A stretch of DNA of 9,240 nt, from the NCBI GenBank assembly GCA_900551205.1, contig URUW01000061.1, forward strand, positions 1 through 9,240. The letters are read 5' to 3'. The translations under genes and the position numbers were made by a program. Position 1 is the first letter of the stretch; each line of letters begins with the position of its first letter. This DNA is from an uncultured Collinsella sp. GTDB lineage: Bacteria; Actinomycetota; Coriobacteriia; Coriobacteriales; Coriobacteriaceae. Below, one piece after another: positions 4,154-9,240 of this stretch. The notes under the pieces are model-generated. The model was not told the origin of the DNA, made no database searches, and saw only the letters and a program-made list of their open reading frames with translations.

Positions 4154-6103
4154 CTAGTTGGTCGTACCGGAATCGTCGCCTGAATCAGTACCAGAGCCAG
4201 AAATCGAAACCGTCAACGTGATCGTGTTGTCGGTGGACTGCTTACCGGTGGGGGAGACGCCCGTAACGGTGGCGTTTTCGTTGCCACTCACGGGGTTGCC
4301 GTTCTGATCGCAGAATGCGATGTTGTAGAACCCGGCGTTGTTGAGCGCGGTGACGGCGGCGGAGATGCTCTTGCCGTACAGGTTGCCCGGAACGCTGGCC
4401 TTGCCGGACTTCTTGGCGATGACGACGGTAATCGTGGCGCCGGGCTTCTGCTTACCGCTGGGGTTCCAGCTGATCACGGTGCCCTCGGTAACCGAGTCGT
4501 TCTCCTGGTAGCTCACGTCGACGCCGAAGCCTGCCATATCGAGGGCGTTACGCGCCTGGGCCTCGGTCATGTCGGTCAGGTCGGGGACGGACGTGGTATC
4601 CGGGCCGCTCGAGACCTTGTACGAGATGGTCGTGCCCTTCGCGACTTCCTTACCGGCTTCGGTGCCCTGCTCAAAGACCTGGCCCTCATCGGCCTCGTTG
4701 GCCTCCTCGGAGGCGTTGCCCTTCAGGCCAACGCTTGCCAGCGCGGCTTCTGCCTGGTCCTTGGTCAGGCCGACAAGCCGGGGAACCTCAACCTTCTCGG
4801 AGGGCTTGGGGCCCTTGGAGATTACCAGGTTCACCTTAGTGCCCTTGGCCTTCTTGGTGTTGCCGTTGGGCGTCTGCTCGGCGACCTTGCCCTCGTCGAC
4901 ATCGTCGTTGTAGCTTTGGTCGATGGTGCCGACCTCGAGGCCGGCTTCCTTGATCAGCTCTACGGCAGTTTGCTGGTCCTTGCCCAGTACATCGGGAACG
5001 GTGACCTGCTCGCCGCCAAAGAGTCCTGTGGCAAAGGCCACCACGATGCCGATGACGGCAACGGCCGCCACCACGGCGGCGATGATCTTGTTCTTGTTGG
5101 ATTTGGGCTTTTCGACCTCGTAGGAGCCGGTGGAGCCCGAAACCGAGCTACGGGCGGTATTCTGGCCGCTCACGCCCGAGACGGGACGCACCATGGCGCG
5201 CGTCTGATCGGAAAGCTCGCGAGTCTTGGTGGCGCCCAGCTCACCGGGGGCACCGATGATGCGTGTGGGCTCCGAGATGTTTACGGCACGGCCCGACAGG
5301 TAGCTGTTGAGCACCTGACGCAGCTCGTCGGCGGTCTGGAAGCGGTTTGCCGGGTCTTTCTCCATGCACTTGAGGATGATGCGCTCAAGGTCGGCGTCGA
5401 CACCGGAGTTGATCTGGCTCGGTGGAATAGGCAGCTCGTTGACCTGCTTGAGTGCGACCGAGATAGCGTCGTCACCGTCAAAGGGAACGCGGCCGGTGGC
5501 GCACTCATACATCACGACGCCCAGCGAGTAGATATCCGAGGTGGGGCCGAGGTCCTGACCACGGGTCTGCTCGGGGCTGACGTAGTGGGCGGTTCCCAGC
5601 ACGTTGTTGTCTTGCGTGAGGTGGCTGTTCTTGGCGCGCGCGATGCCAAAGTCCATCACCTTGATGTTGCCGTCGGGCAGCACCATGATGTTCTGCGGCT
5701 TAATGTCGCGGTGGATGATCTCATGCTTGTGAGCGACCGAAAGCGCGGAGCTGATCTGCGAGCCGATCTGGGCGACCTTCTTGGGGTCGAGGGCGCCGTG
5801 GCTCTTGATGCCGCTCTTAAGGTCGGTACCGCGCAGGTACTCCATGACGATGTAATAGGTGTCGCCGTCCTTGCCCCAATCGTAGACGCCCACGATATAG
5901 GGGGAGGAGAGACCGGCTGCTGCCTGGGCCTCCTGCTTAAAGCGTGCGGCGAAGGTTGCGTCGCCAGCATACTGCGGCAGCATGATCTTGACGGCAACCG
6001 TGCGGTCGAGGACCTGGTCCTGTGCACGGTAGACGGTCGCCATGCCGCCTGTCCCCACCTTATCCTTGAGGAGGTATCTTCCCCCGAGGACCCTCTGTTC
6101 CAT
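4154..6103 (-). CDS. pknB: PASTA-domain Ser/Thr protein kinase (PknB/Stk family)
   Basis: A 649-residue membrane receptor kinase. Residues 1 to about 270 are a Hanks-type kinase: Gly-rich loop VGTGGMATVY (16-25), ATP-binding Lys at 39 in VAVKI, catalytic HRDIKPQN (131-138), DFG (151-153), and an activation segment ending GTAHYVSPEQ. A Ser/Thr-rich juxtamembrane stretch leads to one membrane helix at about 339-361. Outside the cell are four PASTA repeats at about 365-431, 436-500, 502-563 and 567-633, then a Ser/Gly/Asp/Thr tail. PASTA kinases sense muropeptides or lipid II and tune growth and division; that role here is by family. The start at 6103 has AGGAG 5 bases upstream; an ATG at 6118 would add five residues and lacks as good a site. 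The fourth PASTA is the most divergent and contains a Cys. It lies 132 bases downstream of the RodA-PbpA fusion with no terminator seen between, and a terminator follows. Confidence 0.95.
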   Translation of the reverse strand: MEQRVLGGRYLLKDKVGTGGMATVYRAQDQVLDRTVAVKIMLPQYAGDATFAARFKQEAQAAAGLSSPYIVGVYDWGKDGDTYYIVMEYLRGTDLKSGIKSHGALDPKKVAQIGSQISSALSVAHKHEIIHRDIKPQNIMVLPDGNIKVMDFGIARAKNSHLTQDNNVLGTAHYVSPEQTRGQDLGPTSDIYSLGVVMYECATGRVPFDGDDAISVALKQVNELPIPPSQINSGVDADLERIILKCMEKDPANRFQTADELRQVLNSYLSGRAVNISEPTRIIGAPGELGATKTRELSDQTRAMVRPVSGVSGQNTARSSVSGSTGSYEVEKPKSNKNKIIAAVVAAVAVIGIVVAFATGLFGGEQVTVPDVLGKDQQTAVELIKEAGLEVGTIDQSYNDDVDEGKVAEQTPNGNTKKAKGTKVNLVISKGPKPSEKVEVPRLVGLTKDQAEAALASVGLKGNASEEANEADEGQVFEQGTEAGKEVAKGTTISYKVSSGPDTTSVPDLTDMTEAQARNALDMAGFGVDVSYQENDSVTEGTVISWNPSGKQKPGATITVVIAKKSGKASVPGNLYGKSISAAVTALNNAGFYNIAFCDQNGNPVSGNENATVTGVSPTGKQSTDNTITLTVSISGSGTDSGDDSGTTN

Positions 6104-6235
6104 TCCTGCTCCTAACATAACTATTCGCTCAACGATGTGTGTAGTACCTACGATGTGGCCGCTGGGGCCGTGTGGCGCGTTGCCGCTAACTCTTCGGCCG
6201 CGGCGCGCCTCGGGTGTCCGATTCGATCATGGGCA
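6104..6235 (-). other. Gap between RodA-PbpA and the kinase gene
   Basis: 132 bases with no terminator hairpin plus T-run on the minus strand and no convincing promoter, so the kinase is probably co-transcribed with the fusion gene. Only the AGGAG ribosome site of the kinase (6109-6113) is clear. A 14-codon reading frame (6186-6230, minus) follows the fusion stop but has nothing to support it as a gene. Confidence 0.5.
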
Positions 6236-9106
6236 TCACGCTCCCTGTGCGGCGAGCGCCGCGGTCAGGACGATGCCGGCAATCTTGGCCGCCTTGACGT
6301 CGTGTTTGTCGTAATCCTCCAAGGCCACCGAGATGGCGACCGTGGGTGAATCGTAAGGTGCAAAGCCAACGAACATCGAGTTGACGTTGGTGCCGCCGGT
6401 CTCGGCCGAGCCGGTCTTGCCGGCGACCTTGACGCCGGGGACCTGGGCATCGGTGCCGGTACCGGACTGGACGGCGGCGAGCATGGCCTGCTTGACCTGG
6501 TCGGCCGTGGCGGAGCTGACGGCCTGACCCAGCGAGCGGGACTGCGTGGTCTTGACCACAGTTCCGTCCGGGGCGAGTACCTGGGCTACAAAGTACGGGT
6601 CCATGACCACGCCACTGTTAGCGATGGCGGCGGCAATCACGGCGTTTTGCATGACGGTGGTCTGCGGCCCGGGCGTGTGGTCCATGCCGACAGGCTGGCC
6701 GGCGCCGGCCCAGGCGGTCTCCCACTCGGTCATGAGCGACGGGTCGGCCATGATGGAGGCCGCGGAGGTCAGGTCCTGGCCGAGCTTTTGGCCGTAGCCA
6801 AAGGCGTTGGCAAACTGCACGAGCGTGTTTGCGCCAACTTCGTTTGCCACTTGGCCAAAGACGACGTTGGAAGACACGGCAAAGGCCTGCTGCAGGCTGA
6901 TGGTGCCGTAGCTCTCGTTGGCATAGTTGGTGACCGGCGCGTTGCCGATGTCCATGGAGCCGGGCGCCTGGTAGGTGCTGGTAAGGCTGGCGGTGCCGGT
7001 CTCGAGTGCCGCGGAAAGCGTAACGACCTTAAACGTGGAGCCCGGCGTGTACAGCGCGTCCATGGCGCGATTGTACATAGAGCCGTCCTCGCCGCCGCCC
7101 GCCTGCAGCAGGGCGTCGATGTTGGTGTTGTCGTAGGTGGGCGAGCTGGCACATGCGAGCACCGCGCCGGTACGCGGGTCGATGACCACTACAGCGCCCT
7201 TAAAGCCCTTGAGCGCCTGCTCGGCCGCCGTCTGGATACGCGAGTCGATGGTGAGCTTGGCGGTGTTGCCCGGCTGGGTCTGGCCCGCGAGCGACGCGAT
7301 GGCGTTGTTCCAGCTGGAGTAATCCTTAGAGCCGGTGAGCGTGTCGTTCATGACACTCTCGATGGCGGTGGTGCCATACTGCTGGCTCACGTAGCCAACC
7401 ACGTGCGCTGCCAGGTTGCCGTTGGGGTAGGAGCGTACGTAGGTGCCGTCCTCCTGCTGCAGCGACTCGGCCAGCGTCACGCCGTCGGACGTGATGATGG
7501 AACCGCGCTGGATGTACTTGGAGCGGGCGATGGTGTGGTTGTTGGTCGGCATGTCCTGATAGTCCTTGGCCTTGATGACCTGGACATAGGTGAGGTTGCC
7601 GATAAGGATGGCGAATAGCGCCGTAAAGGCGAGCACCGCACGGGTTAGACGGTTGGCGAGCGCAACGCGGCCGAGCACACCGGATTCAGGCGTGTCGAGC
7701 AGGCGACGGCGCATGCGCGAGCCGACGGAATGGCTGCCGCTGCCGTAGGAAGACGAGGTGGCAAAGCGCGTGCCCGTCGGGGCGGCGGCGGATGCGACCT
7801 GATCATCGGTGATGGCGGTCATGGTGCCGGTGCCGGTAAGCTCGGCCTCGCGTCCGGTCGCCTCGTCACCGGCGCGCAGCAGGAGCGCGACGATGATAAA
7901 GCTTGCCAGCAGCGAGGAACCGCCCTGGCTCATAAAGGGCAGGGTGACGCCGGTCAGCGGTATCAGGCGGGTAACGCCGCCCACGATCAAAAAGGCCTGG
8001 AAGCTGATGGCGGCCGTAAGGCCCGTGGCGCTAAAGGCGGCGAGGTCGGATTTAGCGCGGGCAGCCGTGGTGAGGCCACGCACGGCAAAGAGCATAAACA
8101 GGATGAGCACGGCGCCGCCGCCCAAAAGGCCCATCTCCTCGCCGATGGCAGAGAAGATAAAGTCGGACTCGACGACAGGGATGTTGTTGGACATGCCGTT
8201 GCCGATACCAACACCGACCAGACCGCCATCGGCAAGCGAGAAGAGCGACTGGACGATCTGGTAGCCCTGGCCCTGGGCGTCCTTAAACGGATCGACCCAA
8301 ACTTGGAAGCGCACCTGAACGTGCGACAGGAACTTGTAGGCGCCCACGGCGCCGACGGCCAAGAGCGCAAGGCCGATAACGACATACGAGAATCGACCCG
8401 TGGCAACGTAGAGCATCAGCAAGAAGATGGTGTAGAACAGCACGGCCGAACCCAGGTCGCGTTCGAAGACGACAACGAGTAGGCACACGCCCCACACGGC
8501 AAACAGCGGCAGCAGCAGTCGCAGGCGAGGGATCTTAAAGCCCAGGATCTTGCGGTTGGAGATGGAGAGCAGCTCGCGGTTCTCGGCCAGGTACCCGGCC
8601 AAGAACAGCACGATAAAGACTTTGGCGAACTCGCCGGGCTGGATGGTAAAGCCCGCGATGCGAATCCACAGCTTGGAGCCCGAGATCGTGGTGCCGATAA
8701 AGATAGGCAGCATCAGCAGAATGATGCCGATAATGCCAAAAGTGTACTTGTAGCGCATGACTACGTCGAGGTTCTTAACCAACGCGAGCGTTCCCACCAT
8801 GAGCGCCACCGAGACAAACAGGATGATGAGCTGTGAGATGGCGAGAGCGGGGGCGAGGCGTGTCACGAACGTGATGCCGATGCCCGAAAGCACAAAGACA
8901 ATGGGCAGGATGGCGGGGTCGGCACCGGGCGCCAAGATGCGCACGGCAATGTGGGCCGCAGCAAAGGCGGCAAAGAGGCCGATCGGTACGGCGAGCGTCT
9001 CAAAGGAGATGGCAGCGCCCGCGGTGAGCACGTACATCGCATACAGCAGGATGACGGGGAACGCCGAGGCGATGAGCAAGAGCAGCTCGGTGTTGCGGCG
9101 ACTCAT
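6236..9106 (-). CDS. rodA-pbpA: RodA-PbpA fusion: SEDS glycosyltransferase joined to class B PBP transpeptidase
   Basis: One 956-residue reading frame with two complete enzymes. Residues 1 to about 415 are a SEDS polymerase of the actinobacterial RodA type with about ten membrane helices: GSKLWIRIAGFTIQPGEFAK (143-162), FERDLGSAVLFY (214-225, with the conserved Asp at 217), DPFKDAQGQGYQIVQSLFSL (272-291), ESDFIFSAIGEEMGLLGG (313-330) and LPFMSQGGSS (389-398). A Ser/Thr/Gly-rich cytosolic linker (about 415-484) leads to a new membrane helix (about 488-507) and a PbpA-like periplasmic part. That part has catalytic SxxK in PGSTFK (Ser690, Lys693), SSN (745-747) and KTG (897-899). The first half polymerises lipid II and the second cross-links the strands. 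Elsewhere in Actinobacteria these are usually two adjacent genes. ATG 9106 is chosen: GGGAG (9115-9119) is 8 bases away, while the GTG at 9115 overlaps that site. No frameshift or internal stop is present. Confidence 0.95.
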   Translation of the reverse strand: MSRRNTELLLLIASAFPVILLYAMYVLTAGAAISFETLAVPIGLFAAFAAAHIAVRILAPGADPAILPIVFVLSGIGITFVTRLAPALAISQLIILFVSVALMVGTLALVKNLDVVMRYKYTFGIIGIILLMLPIFIGTTISGSKLWIRIAGFTIQPGEFAKVFIVLFLAGYLAENRELLSISNRKILGFKIPRLRLLLPLFAVWGVCLLVVVFERDLGSAVLFYTIFLLMLYVATGRFSYVVIGLALLAVGAVGAYKFLSHVQVRFQVWVDPFKDAQGQGYQIVQSLFSLADGGLVGVGIGNGMSNNIPVVESDFIFSAIGEEMGLLGGGAVLILFMLFAVRGLTTAARAKSDLAAFSATGLTAAISFQAFLIVGGVTRLIPLTGVTLPFMSQGGSSLLASFIIVALLLRAGDEATGREAELTGTGTMTAITDDQVASAAAPTGTRFATSSSYGSGSHSVGSRMRRRLLDTPESGVLGRVALANRLTRAVLAFTALFAILIGNLTYVQVIKAKDYQDMPTNNHTIARSKYIQRGSIITSDGVTLAESLQQEDGTYVRSYPNGNLAAHVVGYVSQQYGTTAIESVMNDTLTGSKDYSSWNNAIASLAGQTQPGNTAKLTIDSRIQTAAEQALKGFKGAVVVIDPRTGAVLACASSPTYDNTNIDALLQAGGGEDGSMYNRAMDALYTPGSTFKVVTLSAALETGTASLTSTYQAPGSMDIGNAPVTNYANESYGTISLQQAFAVSSNVVFGQVANEVGANTLVQFANAFGYGQKLGQDLTSAASIMADPSLMTEWETAWAGAGQPVGMDHTPGPQTTVMQNAVIAAAIANSGVVMDPYFVAQVLAPDGTVVKTTQSRSLGQAVSSATADQVKQAMLAAVQSGTGTDAQVPGVKVAGKTGSAETGGTNVNSMFVGFAPYDSPTVAISVALEDYDKHDVKAAKIAGIVLTAALAAQGA

Positions 9107-9122
9107 AAGCGGCACTCCCTTT

Positions 9123-9240
9123 CTAATTCTTATCGGAGGCTTCGGCCTCGGCGGACTGTTCGGCGGTTTTCTCGGAATCTGATTCGGAGGTCGATCCCTG
9201 ATTGGTGTTGTCGCGAATCGTTTGCGCGTCGATCACCTGG
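9123..9240 (-). CDS. C-terminal tail of an upstream gene, possibly PP2C phosphatase PstP (partial)
   Basis: The minus-strand frame is open from the window edge to a TAG at 9123-9125. The 38 visible residues begin QVIDAQTIRDNTNQ and continue as a low-complexity Ser/Glu/Asp/Ala tail ending ASDKN. This tail carries no recognisable domain. In Mycobacterium and relatives the phosphatase gene pstP precedes rodA-pbpA-pknA-pknB, so PstP is the likeliest identity, but by synteny only. Sixteen bases separate its stop from the ATG of the fusion gene, which indicates one operon. Confidence 0.65.
   Translation of the reverse strand, partial: QVIDAQTIRDNTNQGSTSESDSEKTAEQSAEAEASDKN

Noticed and set aside
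4916..6115. A 399-codon plus-strand frame opposite the kinase gene
   Set aside because: It is antisense to conserved kinase motifs, resembles no family and has no ribosome site.
6186..6230. A 14-codon minus-strand frame between the fusion and kinase genes
   Set aside because: It is too short to support, has no ribosome site and no recognisable product.
6647..8482. Long plus-strand frames opposite the RodA-PbpA gene
   Set aside because: They are shadow frames antisense to well-supported catalytic motifs.
1..9240. CRISPR array, insertion sequence or defence system
   Set aside because: No regularly spaced repeats, transposase, nuclease or toxin-antitoxin gene was found on either strand.

Overview
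The window looks like chromosomal DNA of a high-GC Gram-positive bacterium, most likely a gut Coriobacteriia member such as Collinsella. That assignment is inferred from the combination of an actinobacterial-type rodA/pbpA/pknB cell-wall cluster, a mannose-family sugar phosphotransferase (PTS) operon, a CCA-encoded tRNA and strong GGAGG ribosome sites. No marker gene in the window proves it.

Region 1 (1-3716, + strand) is a mannose-family PTS module: a fused EIIAB protein, the EIIC and EIID membrane subunits, and a small DUF956 (ManO-type) protein. It is preceded by an AT-rich leader of about 320 bases that carries a LacI-family-like operator. An intrinsic terminator lies between EIID and DUF956, so DUF956 is probably expressed separately or by read-through. 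The module is bracketed by two copies of one palindromic repeat (1-52 and 3654-3716) lying in opposite orientation.

Region 2 (3717-4065) holds a tRNA-Arg(CCU) gene with its own promoter and terminator. Immediately downstream, the 3' end of the tRNA plus its terminator is duplicated, and between the two copies sits an inverted copy of the tRNA anticodon-arm/T-arm segment. This looks like a scar of past integration or recombination at the tRNA 3' end.

Region 3 (4066-9240, - strand) is a cell-wall growth and signalling operon read right to left: the end of an unidentified gene (by synteny possibly the PP2C phosphatase PstP), then a single 956-residue protein that fuses a RodA-type SEDS glycosyltransferase to a PbpA-type class B penicillin-binding transpeptidase, then a PASTA-domain Ser/Thr kinase of the PknB/Stk family, and then a terminator facing the tRNA region. 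The fusion would polymerise and cross-link peptidoglycan in one polypeptide. The kinase would sense muropeptide or lipid II through four extracellular PASTA repeats and could phosphorylate cytosolic segments, including the Ser/Thr-rich linker of the fusion.

The most notable items are the RodA-PbpA fusion, the tRNA duplication and inversion scar, and the oppositely oriented palindromic repeats around the PTS module. I did not find a defence system, CRISPR array, transposase or other clearly new multi-gene system.
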